Origin: Oribacterium sp. UBA4274
Lineage (GTDB): Bacteria > Bacillota > Clostridia > Lachnospirales > Lachnospiraceae
Direction: 5' to 3'
Length of the DNA: 22,052 nt
NCBI GenBank assembly: GCA_002396005.1
Contig: DGVW01000026.1
Span: 1 to 22,052 of the forward strand
Shown: positions 7,348 through 15,366 of the stretch, piece by piece
Layout of the letters: each line of letters begins with the position of its first letter
How positions within the stretch are numbered: position 1 is the first letter of the stretch
Notes under the pieces: model-generated
Seen by the model: only the letters and a program-made list of their open reading frames with translations
Databases searched by the model: none
Told to the model about the DNA's origin: nothing
Made by a program: the position numbers and the translations under genes

Positions 7348-8033
7348 GTATAGGCCTCCAATGCTTTGAGACAACACTTATGCGACTTACGGATGATATC
7401 ATTGTCTGTCTTTTTTAATATGTTCTCGTACCGCTCTTTTTCCTTTAAAAGAAACCTGTGCAAGGTTTCATCCCTATCCCGAAGGAGTAATCCGCCGTAT
7501 ATGAAATCCTCATCATTTATGTAATATGATGAAGTATCCTCTGCTATAGCTTCTGTTTCGTGATTGTTTTTCGGAATCACTGTCAATATGGTGTAAAACT
7601 TCCTGTCATCGATTATCATGGTCTCACTTGTGATGAGCATGTTGTTTTCTATAAGAAAACGTCTGAAATGCTCTATGTCTGACTGAGGTGAAAGGATGAA
7701 TCTGTCAAAATCATGAAGTCGTTTCATAAGGATATGCTCCATCAGAAGTCCTCCCATGCCGGCTATGATAACAGAATCTGCCTCATGTGGTTTAACAGCC
7801 TCTAGTCCGTCACTGAGCCTTGTTTCAATCTGTGAGGACAATCCTTCGGATATGATATTTTCTTTGGCACTGCGCAGCGGTCCTTGATTGATATCACAAG
7901 CAAGAGCATGTCCGGCTTTGCCCGATTTGACAAGTTCTATGGAAACATAAGCATGATCACAACCGATATCTGCTATGGTTTCCGAAGGTGGAACCAAGTC
8001 CACAATTTTCTTCAATCTGTATGGTAAATTCAT
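7341..8033 (-). CDS. trmK: tRNA (adenine22-N1)-methyltransferase
   Basis: A 230-aa SAM-dependent methyltransferase that methylates N1 of A22 in certain tRNAs. The SAM-binding loop DIGCDHAY is at 22-29, the acidic ribose-binding residue in ACDIN at about 45-49, and the family's GMGG at 92-95. Length is normal for TrmK. The ATG starts only 2 nt after the dnaG stop and I see no good ribosome binding site, so translation probably depends on coupling to dnaG. The 3' end overlaps the Nif3-family gene by 7 bp. In most relatives rpoD lies immediately before this gene; here it does not. Confidence 0.9.
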   Translation of the reverse strand: MNLPYRLKKIVDLVPPSETIADIGCDHAYVSIELVKSGKAGHALACDINQGPLRSAKENIISEGLSSQIETRLSDGLEAVKPHEADSVIIAGMGGLLMEHILMKRLHDFDRFILSPQSDIEHFRRFLIENNMLITSETMIIDDRKFYTILTVIPKNNHETEAIAEDTSSYYINDEDFIYGGLLLRDRDETLHRFLLKEKERYENILKKTDNDIIRKSHKCCLKALEAYTC

Positions 8034-8035
8034 AA

Positions 8036-9799
8036 TTATAGTTCTAAGTTTTGCAGATCCGACTGCTGCCTGAAAAGCTCAGTGAGTTTATGCGGATCCA
8101 CTTCGTTTTGTATTTTGGTATTTAGAGAAGTCAGCTTTATATTTCTGATGACATCCAGAAGACCTCGTTTAAACTCGTACTCGTCCGTATCATCTGATAA
8201 CAGATTACCATTAAACATGGCTGCTACCTTCTCGTAGTCATCATCTGAATCGCGGAAGGTATCAAGTATTTCATTGACAGGTGTTTCCTTATATACCATA
8301 ATGAGCACCTTCTGCATGGTAACATCACTTAAGTCCTCAGGGAGTATATAGTCCCGTACTTTAGGTATCAGCTCGGGCTTTTCCTGAAGCCAGGTGATAA
8401 GCTGTTTCTCAGACCTTTGAATTGCTGTTTCTTTTTTCTGTTTCTTATCAGGTTTTTCCTTGAAGCTTGTATGTGTATATATGTGTTCATTGAGAGGCGA
8501 CTGATTGCGTTCCTTGATGTCCCCCATGTGATTAACAAGTTTGCGCAGGCTGCCGTAATCTATCATCTGTTCTCTGGCTACAGCCTTTATATAGTTTTCT
8601 CTCTCCAGAGGCTCTTTTATATCACTGAGCCTTGATGCTACTTCGTTAGTATACTGAGTCATTCCTGCCGGATCCGAGAGGTCGTAATCTTGTTTGAGCA
8701 CATCAATGAGCCAAAGGAAGCTGTTTTGTGCATTATCAATCCGATCCTGAAAAGCTTCAATGCCCATTGCTTTGATAAATTCATCAGGATCCTTGTAAGG
8801 CTTCATATTGATGACCTTTGTGTTAATGCCAACTGCCCTCAGCATAGGCATGGCACGCTTTGCGGCATTGATGCCGGCGCCGTCGGAGTCATAGGTGAGC
8901 AGGATGTCATCTACATAACGTTTCAAAAGACGGCACTGCTGTTCTGTAAGGGCTGTGCCGAGTGATGCCACAGCATTGCTGAAGCCTGCCTGATGCAGCT
9001 GTATGACATCCATATAACCCTCGCAAAGTATAAAAAACTTTTTCCGGGATTTTCTGGCATAACAGAGACCGAAAAGATTTCTGGATTTGTCAAAAAGTCT
9101 GGTTTCCGGACTGTTGAGATACTTTGGCTCCCCATCTCCCAGTACACGTCCTCCAAATCCTATGACTCTGTTGTTGGCATCCATGATGGGAAACATGACA
9201 CGGTTAAAGAACTTATCGTAGACACCCCTCTCCGAAAAACTGATGAGACCGGATTCACGCAGTATGTTGTCATCAAAGCCTGAGCCTTTGAGATACCGGT
9301 ACAGACCGTCCCGTGACTGATCTGCATATCCCAGTCCCCAGAGACGCAGGGTATCATCATTGAGCTCACGTTTTCTGAAGTAGGACATGCCGGTCTGCCC
9401 CTTGGGATCGCGCAGGGAATTGTAAAAGTACACTGCCGCCCTTTTGTTTATATCCAAAAGCCGGGTGCGCAGATCGTTGTCCCTCTTCTGCTCGGCGGTC
9501 TCTGATACTTCAGGGAGCTTGTAGCCCACATCATCGGCGATTTTTTTTATGGCTTCGGGAAATGTGAGGTTCTCATACTCCATGGTGAACTTTATGACAT
9601 CACCACCCTTGCCGCAGCCGAAGCAGTGAAAGATCTGCATACGGGGATTGACGGAAAAGGATGCGGTTTTCTCACCGTGAAAAGGACAGAGGCCAAAATA
9701 GTTGGCACCCTTTTTTTTGAGATTTACATACTGTCCTATGACATCAACGATGTCAGCGCGGGATCGGACTTCTTGAACGATTTCCTCAGGATAAAACAA
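8036..9799 (-). CDS. dnaG: DNA primase
   Basis: A 587-aa bacterial primase of normal length, which makes RNA primers at the replication fork. The N-terminal zinc-ribbon has ligands C38, H41, C59 and C62 (CPFHGEK ... FHCFGCGKGGD). The RNA polymerase/TOPRIM core runs from about 130 to 350, with E260 in ILCEGYMDVI and the acidic YDSDGAG at 303-309. The C-terminal helicase-binding domain is from about 455. The start codon is TTG (9797-9799): GGAG lies 9 nt upstream and the conserved N-terminus begins here, with no ATG near. It sits 74 nt after dgt. A small CTGATA/TATCAG hairpin in that gap has no U-run. Expression with dgt and trmK is likely. Confidence 0.95.
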   Translation of the reverse strand: MFYPEEIVQEVRSRADIVDVIGQYVNLKKKGANYFGLCPFHGEKTASFSVNPRMQIFHCFGCGKGGDVIKFTMEYENLTFPEAIKKIADDVGYKLPEVSETAEQKRDNDLRTRLLDINKRAAVYFYNSLRDPKGQTGMSYFRKRELNDDTLRLWGLGYADQSRDGLYRYLKGSGFDDNILRESGLISFSERGVYDKFFNRVMFPIMDANNRVIGFGGRVLGDGEPKYLNSPETRLFDKSRNLFGLCYARKSRKKFFILCEGYMDVIQLHQAGFSNAVASLGTALTEQQCRLLKRYVDDILLTYDSDGAGINAAKRAMPMLRAVGINTKVINMKPYKDPDEFIKAMGIEAFQDRIDNAQNSFLWLIDVLKQDYDLSDPAGMTQYTNEVASRLSDIKEPLERENYIKAVAREQMIDYGSLRKLVNHMGDIKERNQSPLNEHIYTHTSFKEKPDKKQKKETAIQRSEKQLITWLQEKPELIPKVRDYILPEDLSDVTMQKVLIMVYKETPVNEILDTFRDSDDDYEKVAAMFNGNLLSDDTDEYEFKRGLLDVIRNIKLTSLNTKIQNEVDPHKLTELFRQQSDLQNLEL

Positions 9800-9873
9800 T
9801 GAAATACACTCCAGTCTAAATAGTTTTGTAAGATAAGATTCCTGATGACTGCAGTTTCTGATATATAGGTTTA

Positions 9874-10932
9874 TCAGTATTTCTGCCAGCCTATCGGTAT
9901 GAAATATTGCTTGAATTTATAAATACAGTAATCGTCAGTCATGCCTGCTATGTAATCACATACACTACGTTCGTGAGCAAGCCTGATTTTTTCTTCTCTT
10001 AAAGGATCATTGATTTTTATAGCTGCCAGAGCATTGTCCAGCATGGTTATATATTCGCCGGTCATGGAATATGGATTCTCCATATAATAGTTAAAGAGAA
10101 GTCGTATCATACGATTGACCTTGACTTCTTCTTTCTTGGCTTCGCCGCCGATATAAACATGATCGAACATCCACAGCCGCAAATGCTGCATAGCCTTTTC
10201 TGTGGTGGGTGACATACGAAGCTCTTTTTTATCTTTAGAACTGTATATCACATCGTGTATAAGAGTGTTAAGACGTTCCTTTACTGTATGACCAAGGATA
10301 TCGGTGATCTCCTTTGGTATCTCGGATTCACTTATAAGACCTGCACGGATAGAATCGTCTGTATCATGATTGATATAGGCTATTTTATCTGCGAAACGCA
10401 CAGCCTGTCCCTCAAGGGTATGAGGATGACCGGATGTACGGTGATTCAGGATGCCGTCACGTACTTCTTTGGTAAGGTTCAGTCCGCGGCCTCCCTTTTC
10501 CAAAACCTCTACCACTCGTACACTCTGTTCAACATGGGAAAATCCCTCATGACAAAGAGCATTAAGAACTCTTTCTCCACTGTGGCCAAATGGGGTATGA
10601 CCGAGATCATGGCCGAGTGCAATAGCTTCGATCAGGTCTTCATTGAGACGCAGTGCCTTTCCAAAGGTACGGGCAATCTGACTTACTTCGAGAGTGTGTG
10701 TAAGTCTGGTTCTGTAGTGATCTCCTTCAGGTGCTATAAATACCTGGGTTTTATGTTTCAGTCTGCGGAAAGACTTACAATGCAGTATGCGGTCTCTGTC
10801 ACGTTCATAGCACGGGCGAATGTCATCCGGTTCTTCATATTTGTCCCGCCCCATACTATTTGACGAAAAGGCTGCATAGGGTGATAATGTTATCCGCTCA
10901 AGTTCTTCAAGTTCTTCACGTATACAGCTCAT
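9874..10932 (-). CDS. dgt: dGTPase-like HD-domain deoxynucleotide triphosphohydrolase
   Basis: A 352-aa HD-superfamily protein expected to split dNTPs (dGTP in classical Dgt) into the deoxynucleoside and triphosphate. The HD metal site is visible: H79 in RTRLTHTLEVSQIAR, H108-D109 in IALGHDLGHTPFGHSGE, and the later Asp in RFADKIAYINHD. The N-terminal RILHCKSFRRLKHKTQVF motif is typical of the family. The start at 10932 follows GGGAG by 6-7 nt; an upstream in-frame TTG at 10944 overlaps that site and is rejected. It is the first gene of the dgt-dnaG-trmK-Nif3-kinase cluster. Substrate preference among dNTPs cannot be judged from sequence. Symbol use follows the common 'dgt-like' annotation. 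Confidence 0.88.
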   Translation of the reverse strand: MSCIREELEELERITLSPYAAFSSNSMGRDKYEEPDDIRPCYERDRDRILHCKSFRRLKHKTQVFIAPEGDHYRTRLTHTLEVSQIARTFGKALRLNEDLIEAIALGHDLGHTPFGHSGERVLNALCHEGFSHVEQSVRVVEVLEKGGRGLNLTKEVRDGILNHRTSGHPHTLEGQAVRFADKIAYINHDTDDSIRAGLISESEIPKEITDILGHTVKERLNTLIHDVIYSSKDKKELRMSPTTEKAMQHLRLWMFDHVYIGGEAKKEEVKVNRMIRLLFNYYMENPYSMTGEYITMLDNALAAIKINDPLREEKIRLAHERSVCDYIAGMTDDYCIYKFKQYFIPIGWQKY

Positions 10933-10990
10933 AGGTTCTCCCAAATTATAAATATTTTACGAATATAGGATATCATTTTGGAACATTATC

Positions 10991-11046
10991 CGCAATATAT
11001 TGCGATCATCTGAATACAAAGCACCAAAGGGTGTAAAACCTTTGTA
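10991..11046. promoter_or_regulatory. Palindromes in the dgt upstream region
   Basis: CGCAATATATTGCG (10991-11004) is a perfect 14-bp palindrome about 60 bp before the dgt start. Next to it, TACAAAG (11015-11021) and CTTTGTA (11040-11046) are inverted arms enclosing a second pair, CAAAGG and CCTTTG. Either could be a protein-binding site or an RNA hairpin in the dgt leader. I could not fix the promoter; a TATAAT lies on the minus strand near 11053 without a good -35. Confidence 0.4.
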
Positions 11047-11103
11047 AGGCATTATATATGTATCGTGAGATTGCTGAACTATTACACTGAACCAATAGTA
11101 AAG

Positions 11104-11203
11104 AAAAAGCAGGGGACTGGTGACTGGTCCTGCGAGTTGAAAGAACATAGCAATAAGTATGTACTTTCGATTTCGTGGGCCGTCACTCGTCCCCTGCTTT
11201 TTT
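11104..11203 (-). terminator. 100-nt near-perfect hairpin after ridA, bidirectional terminator or REP-like repeat
   Basis: AAAAAGCAGGGGAC (11104-11117) is the exact inverse of GTCCCCTGCTTTTT (11189-11202). Inside, GTGAC pairs with GTCAC, GAAAG with CTTTC and ACATA with TATGT, so almost the whole 100 nt is one stem. T-runs lie on both strands, so it can end the ilv-ridA transcript (minus) and act on the plus strand too. The 10-bp word TATGTATCGT occurs at 11057-11066 and again at 11203-11212, immediately beyond the right arm, which hints at a past insertion. Confidence 0.7.
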
Positions 11204-11215
11204 ATGTATCGTTTA

Positions 11216-11584
11216 TCACAGTTCAGCGATTGCCTCTATCTCACATTTTACACCCTTTGGGATGTCCTTTACAGCTACACAGGATCTTGCAGGGTTGGAT
11301 ATAAAGTACTTTGCGTAAACTTCGTTAAATGCTGCAAAATCGTTAATGTCGCTGAGGAAGCAGGTTGTCTTTACAACCTTATCCATTGAGCTTCCGGCTG
11401 CTTCTACAAGTGCCTTTACGTTCTTGCAGCTCTGCTCTGCCTGTTCTGCCACAGTTTCAGCAATATTTCCTGTTGCAGGATCTACAGGGATCTGACCTGA
11501 ACAGAAAACAAGGTTCCCTGTCTTTACAGCCTGTGAGTATGGTCCGATAGCAGCCGGTGTGTTGTTTGTTGATACTTTTTCCAT
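11216..11584 (-). CDS. ridA: RidA family enamine/imine deaminase
   Basis: A 122-aa YjgF/YER057c/UK114-type protein that hydrolyses 2-aminoacrylate and 2-aminocrotonate (or their imines), the reactive products released by PLP-dependent Ser/Thr dehydratases, to pyruvate and 2-oxobutyrate. The family pattern is complete: IGPYSQAVKTGNLVFCSGQIP near the N-terminus, and the C-terminal ARSCVAVKDIPKGVKCEIEAIA with the substrate-carboxylate Arg. AAGGAG lies 6 nt before the ATG. It is the last gene of the ilv operon, two genes after ilvA's neighbour ilvB, and its job fits IlvA directly. The 80-nt gap from ilvN holds a TATAAT on the minus strand (complement of 11614-11619) with a poor -35, so a separate weak promoter is possible. 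It is followed by the long hairpin at 11104-11203. Confidence 0.93.
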   Translation of the reverse strand: MEKVSTNNTPAAIGPYSQAVKTGNLVFCSGQIPVDPATGNIAETVAEQAEQSCKNVKALVEAAGSSMDKVVKTTCFLSDINDFAAFNEVYAKYFISNPARSCVAVKDIPKGVKCEIEAIAEL

Positions 11585-11664
11585 GATTATCTCCTTTTTG
11601 CTTTTGAGCTTGAATTATAGTCATATCTATGATATGGATACATTTTAACCTGAGTTACTCTGCA

Positions 11665-12159
11665 TCACTTCTCATCAGACTGTTCTTTTATCTTGGTGAC
11701 TGCAAGAGTTCCGGTTCTGGCAAGTTCCACTATACGTATGGACTTAAGTGTGTCCAGAAACATCTGGACCCGTTCAGGGGTGTCACACATCTTGATAGTC
11801 ATCATGGACTTGGAGAGATCCACGATCCTTGCGCCCATGATCTGACAGTTTTCCATGATATCTTTCCGGTTATCGCGATTGTACCTTATCTTTACCAGCA
11901 CCAGCTCCTGACTGATGCCCTCGCTTTCGTCAAAGGTCTTGACCTTTATGATATCAAGCTTTTTGTTCAACTGCTTCTCGATCTGTTCAAGAGTGCGTTC
12001 ATCTCCGCTGGAAACGATAACCATATTGGAGATGGCTTTGTCCTCGGTCTCACCTACAGTCAGAGAATCGATGTTGAAGCAGCGCCTCCAGAAAAGTCCC
12101 GCGACTTTGGCGAGAACACCTGAGCGGTTCTCCACAAGACAGGAATATATACGTTTCAT
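11665..12159 (-). CDS. ilvN: Acetolactate synthase small (regulatory) subunit, full-length
   Basis: A 164-aa regulatory subunit of acetohydroxyacid synthase. An ACT domain occupies residues 1-75 (RIYSCLVENRSGVLAKVAGLFWRR with the Gly-Val-Leu effector turn), and the C-terminal ALS small-subunit domain about 80-160. In known IlvN/IlvH proteins this subunit activates the catalytic subunit and gives valine feedback inhibition. Length is that of IlvH/IlvN (about 160 aa). AAGGAGG overlaps the stop codon of the preceding ilvB, so the pair is translationally coupled and this is probably its partner. Compare the 84-aa ACT subunit that follows the other ilvB. Confidence 0.93.
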   Translation of the reverse strand: MKRIYSCLVENRSGVLAKVAGLFWRRCFNIDSLTVGETEDKAISNMVIVSSGDERTLEQIEKQLNKKLDIIKVKTFDESEGISQELVLVKIRYNRDNRKDIMENCQIMGARIVDLSKSMMTIKMCDTPERVQMFLDTLKSIRIVELARTGTLAVTKIKEQSDEK

Positions 12160-12169
12160 CCGAACCTCC

Positions 12170-13804
12170 TTAAGCTATCTCAGATGGATTTACATCCACT
12201 TCCATAAGTGTTGACTCATCATCCCCTAAGAATGCATCGATTTTGTCACCGATTTCACTGTTGTTTGAAAGTTTAATGTAGTTCATCTCATAAGCTTCTG
12301 CAATTTTATCAAGTTCAGGACTGCCGGATAGGTCTGTAACAGAAAACCTGTCGTTGTAGGTGAAATGCTGATACTGCCTTACGAGTCCCAACCAGCCGTT
12401 CTTTATAACAACGATCTTTACTGGTATATGGTACTGACGCATTGTGGCAAGCTCCATGAAGCACATCTGGAAGGCTCCGTCACCTATTACGGCAACTACC
12501 TGTTTATCGGGACTTGCCAGCTTGGCACCCACAGCTGCAGGAATGGAATATCCCATAGTGCCCATGCCGCCGGAGGTGAAGAACTTGCCGTTTCGCATGA
12601 TGTAATTGCCGCAGCTCCACATCTGATTTTGCCCTACGTCCGCAACATAGATGGCATCATCCTTAAGCTTATGACAAAGCTGTATGATGAACTCTTCGGG
12701 AGTGACCAGTGAAGCTTTTCTGACCCTTTCCAGAAGGTTTTTCAGCTTTTTGTCGTCAGTTTCCTTTTTATAAGCTTTCAGAGTATCTATCCAGTTGTCA
12801 TAAGACGAAACGCTCTCCTGCTGGTTAAATGCTTCAAATACGCTTGCTATATCTCCTACAAGAGGAATCTCAGGACCCGCATTTTTGCCTATCTCTGCCG
12901 GATCGACATCTATATGTACAAGTGTCTTGTTGGCTGTTATGAGATCAGGCTGGCTTATGGAACGGTCTGCCACTCTTGCACCTGCCATAATGATCATATC
13001 GGCTTCATTCATAGCACGGTTACCGTAGGAATTACCGTTGTTTCCAACCATGCCGAAAAACATAGGATCGTTAGATTTCATAACTCCGATACCCATCATT
13101 GTACACACAACAGGTATTTCATTCTTCAGAGCAAATTCTCTTACAGCTTCCTCCGCGTGTGCAAGGTGTACACCTCCACCTACGCATATGATAGGCCGTG
13201 AGGCTTCCTTGAGCCGCGCAAATACCTTTTTTATCTGAACAGCATTGCCTTTTACAGTCGGACGGTATGTGCGGAGCTTTGCCTCATCAGGATAGTTGAA
13301 ATCCTTGATATGGGCCTTTTGTATGTCGATAGGAATATCTATGAGTACAGGTCCCCGTCTTCCGGAATTTGCAATGTAAAAGGCTTCCTTCATGATGCGA
13401 GGAATGTCATTCACATTTCTTACGATGTATGAGTACTTTACAAATGACTCGCAGGCACCGCAAATGTCTGCTTCCTGGAATACATCGGATCCTACAAGTT
13501 TACTGTCAACCTGACCTGTTATGACTACGATAGGAATGCTGTCTGCAAAAGCAGTTGCGATACCTGTGATGATATTGGTGGCACCGGGACCTGAAGTCAC
13601 TGCTGCCACGCCCACCTTGCCTGTGGTTCTGGCGTAACCGTTGGCAGAGTGAGCAGCATGCTGTTCCTGACGCACGAGAATGGTTTTTATGTCTGTATCC
13701 AGGATGCTGTTAAAAAATGGAGCGATGGCTACTCCGGGGTAGCCAAAAACATACTCCACAGCTTCTTCCCGGAGACATTTAACTAAAGCGTCTGCACCTG
13801 TCAT
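12170..13804 (-). CDS. ilvB: Acetolactate synthase large subunit, second copy
   Basis: A 544-aa thiamine-diphosphate (TPP) enzyme that makes 2-acetolactate from two pyruvates, or 2-aceto-2-hydroxybutyrate from pyruvate and 2-oxobutyrate. The N-terminal TPP pyrimidine domain carries the catalytic Glu47 (RQEQHAAHSANGYAR). The middle FAD/Rossmann-like domain is about 190-330. The C-terminal TPP-binding domain has GDG at 441-443 and the metal-ligand Asn at 469 (VIKNGWLGLVRQ, where most relatives have NNxxLGMVRQ). AAGGAG lies 7 nt before the ATG. It sits 32 nt after ilvA and is coupled to ilvN. It is clearly divergent from the first copy at 15367-17025, so the two are old paralogues, not a recent duplication. 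An acetolactate synthase rather than oxalyl-CoA decarboxylase or glyoxylate carboligase is supported by the ilvN neighbour. Confidence 0.92.
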   Translation of the reverse strand: MTGADALVKCLREEAVEYVFGYPGVAIAPFFNSILDTDIKTILVRQEQHAAHSANGYARTTGKVGVAAVTSGPGATNIITGIATAFADSIPIVVITGQVDSKLVGSDVFQEADICGACESFVKYSYIVRNVNDIPRIMKEAFYIANSGRRGPVLIDIPIDIQKAHIKDFNYPDEAKLRTYRPTVKGNAVQIKKVFARLKEASRPIICVGGGVHLAHAEEAVREFALKNEIPVVCTMMGIGVMKSNDPMFFGMVGNNGNSYGNRAMNEADMIIMAGARVADRSISQPDLITANKTLVHIDVDPAEIGKNAGPEIPLVGDIASVFEAFNQQESVSSYDNWIDTLKAYKKETDDKKLKNLLERVRKASLVTPEEFIIQLCHKLKDDAIYVADVGQNQMWSCGNYIMRNGKFFTSGGMGTMGYSIPAAVGAKLASPDKQVVAVIGDGAFQMCFMELATMRQYHIPVKIVVIKNGWLGLVRQYQHFTYNDRFSVTDLSGSPELDKIAEAYEMNYIKLSNNSEIGDKIDAFLGDDESTLMEVDVNPSEIA

Positions 13805-13836
13805 ATATTGTATCTCCTTCTGACTTTTAGTAATGA

Positions 13837-15036
13837 TTAAACAAGTTTGAACCCTTTTTCCACAAATGCATTGCGTATCTGTTCTATGTGTTCAAAGTTT
13901 CTTGTCTCCATCTGAAGTGTAAGATAGCAGCCGTTGATATCAGTGCCCATTGAAATAGTGTTATGGTCAACCTTTGTAACATTGGCACCCATGGAAGCAA
14001 CGATATGTGATACTTCTTCAAGCTGACCCGGCTTGTCGAGAAGCTCGATGGTGAGATCAGCCTTTCTTCCGGTCTTTATGAGACCCCTGTTTATAACTCT
14101 TGAAAGTATGTTAACGTCAATGTTTCCGCCTGAAACCACGCAGACAACTTTCTTGCCCTTGACAGGAATCTTGTCAAAAAGAACTGCTGCAACAGAAACA
14201 GCTCCGGCACCCTCTGAAACAACCTTCTGTTTCTCCATAAGTGTGAGGATGGCAGCTGCTGTTTCATCATCGGTTACTGTAACAACCTCATCCACATACT
14301 TGCTTACCATATCGAAAGTTACGTCACCCGGACACTTTACAGAGATACCGTCTGCAAATGTATGAACCTCTGAAAGAGCAGCCACTTTCTTTTGCCTGAG
14401 AGCCTCCGCCATACTTGGGGCACCTGCTGCCTGAACACCGTAAACCTTACAGTTAGGGTTTAATTTTTTTACAACGAAACTGACACCGGAAATGAGTCCG
14501 CCTCCTCCGATAGGTACAACAACTGCGTCAGCATCAGCGAGCTGATCGCAGATCTCCATACCTATAGTACCCTGTCCGGCGATGACATCTATATCGTTGA
14601 ATGGATGAATGAAAACTGCACCGGATTCTTTCTGGTACTCTACAGAAGCTGCGTAGGCATCATCATAAACACCATCGATGAGACGGATATCGGCACCATA
14701 GCTTTTAGTGGCTTCAACCTTTGATATAGGAGCGATTGCCGGAAGGAAAATTGTGGATTTGATGCCTGCTCTCTGAGCGGCAAGAGCAACGCCCTGCGCA
14801 TGGTTACCTGCGGAACAGGCTACAACACCCTTTGACTTCTCCTCATCTGTAAGAGTTGAAATCTTATAGTAAGCTCCTCGTATCTTGAAGGAACCGGTAT
14901 TTTGAAGATTTTCTGCTTTAAGATAAAGATCACACCCTGCATCAATTCTTGTGGCATGTACCAGTTCGGTTTTATTGATAACAGGCTTCAAAACGTGAGC
15001 AGCCTGATATACACGGTCTAATGTTAATTCGTTCAT
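13837..15036 (-). CDS. ilvA: Threonine ammonia-lyase with one C-terminal ACT-like domain
   Basis: A 399-aa PLP enzyme that deaminates threonine to 2-oxobutyrate, the first committed step to isoleucine. The PLP lysine is K51 in NTGSFKIRGAYYKI. The phosphate-binding glycine loop is PIGGGGLISG, and a serine/glycine-rich VVSGGNID stretch lies near 310. The last 80 residues or so form a single ACT domain (LTIELLDKPGQLEEVSHIVASMGANVTKVDH), the 'medium' form rather than the two-domain E. coli IlvA. The start at 15036 follows GGGGAGG by a few bases; an in-frame ATG at 15069 lacks a site. It lies between the two acetolactate synthase pairs, with ridA downstream. A catabolic TdcB-like role is possible, but the operon argues for biosynthesis. 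Confidence 0.92.
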   Translation of the reverse strand: MNELTLDRVYQAAHVLKPVINKTELVHATRIDAGCDLYLKAENLQNTGSFKIRGAYYKISTLTDEEKSKGVVACSAGNHAQGVALAAQRAGIKSTIFLPAIAPISKVEATKSYGADIRLIDGVYDDAYAASVEYQKESGAVFIHPFNDIDVIAGQGTIGMEICDQLADADAVVVPIGGGGLISGVSFVVKKLNPNCKVYGVQAAGAPSMAEALRQKKVAALSEVHTFADGISVKCPGDVTFDMVSKYVDEVVTVTDDETAAAILTLMEKQKVVSEGAGAVSVAAVLFDKIPVKGKKVVCVVSGGNIDVNILSRVINRGLIKTGRKADLTIELLDKPGQLEEVSHIVASMGANVTKVDHNTISMGTDINGCYLTLQMETRNFEHIEQIRNAFVEKGFKLV

Positions 15037-15100
15037 AAGTCCTCCCCAAATGTATGTAATCATAAACAATGAAACATAAACGTTCGAATGATGTCTTTCA

Positions 15101-15355
15101 TCAATCTCCTGTCATTTCTGTACGAAGATCCACTTTACGTATATCATAAAGCTTCTCAAGCTGTGAAATGACCTGTGTTCTCATGTAATCATCCCCGGTA
15201 GAAACGATTTCAATCTTTGTTACGCCCGGTACATCTGTAGGACCGGCATGAATAGTTTCGATATTGTATCCGCGCTTTGAGTAGAGTCCTGTAATCCTGT
15301 TAAGTACTCCAAAGCGGTTGTTCACCCATAAGTCAATGATAAAACGCTCTTCCAT
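15101..15355 (-). CDS. Short ACT-domain acetolactate synthase regulatory subunit
   Basis: An 84-aa protein that is essentially one ACT domain (FIIDLWVNNRFGVLNRITGLYSKRGYNIETIHAG ...), as in the N-terminal half of IlvH/IlvN or the short IlvM. It has no C-terminal small-subunit domain, so it may bind an amino acid effector but regulate differently from the 164-aa subunit. The AAGGAG site overlaps the stop codon of the preceding ilvB (11-nt gap), so the two are coupled and likely partners. The reading frame ends cleanly, and I see no sign that a longer gene was broken here. Confidence 0.88.
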   Translation of the reverse strand: MEERFIIDLWVNNRFGVLNRITGLYSKRGYNIETIHAGPTDVPGVTKIEIVSTGDDYMRTQVISQLEKLYDIRKVDLRTEMTGD

Positions 15356-15366
15356 AGTATTGCTCC

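Noticed and set aside
10255..10863. 202-aa open frame on the plus strand
   Set aside because: It lies antisense to dgt, has no ribosome binding site and its protein has no recognisable pattern; dgt carries the full HD motif.
11629..12123. 164-aa open frame on the plus strand
   Set aside because: Antisense shadow of ilvN, with composition that follows from the reverse of its codons.
15101..15355. Truncated or frameshifted ilvN
   Set aside because: The 84-aa frame has a proper start, stop and complete ACT domain, and the following 64 nt do not continue a small-subunit C-terminal domain in any frame I read, so a naturally short subunit is simpler.
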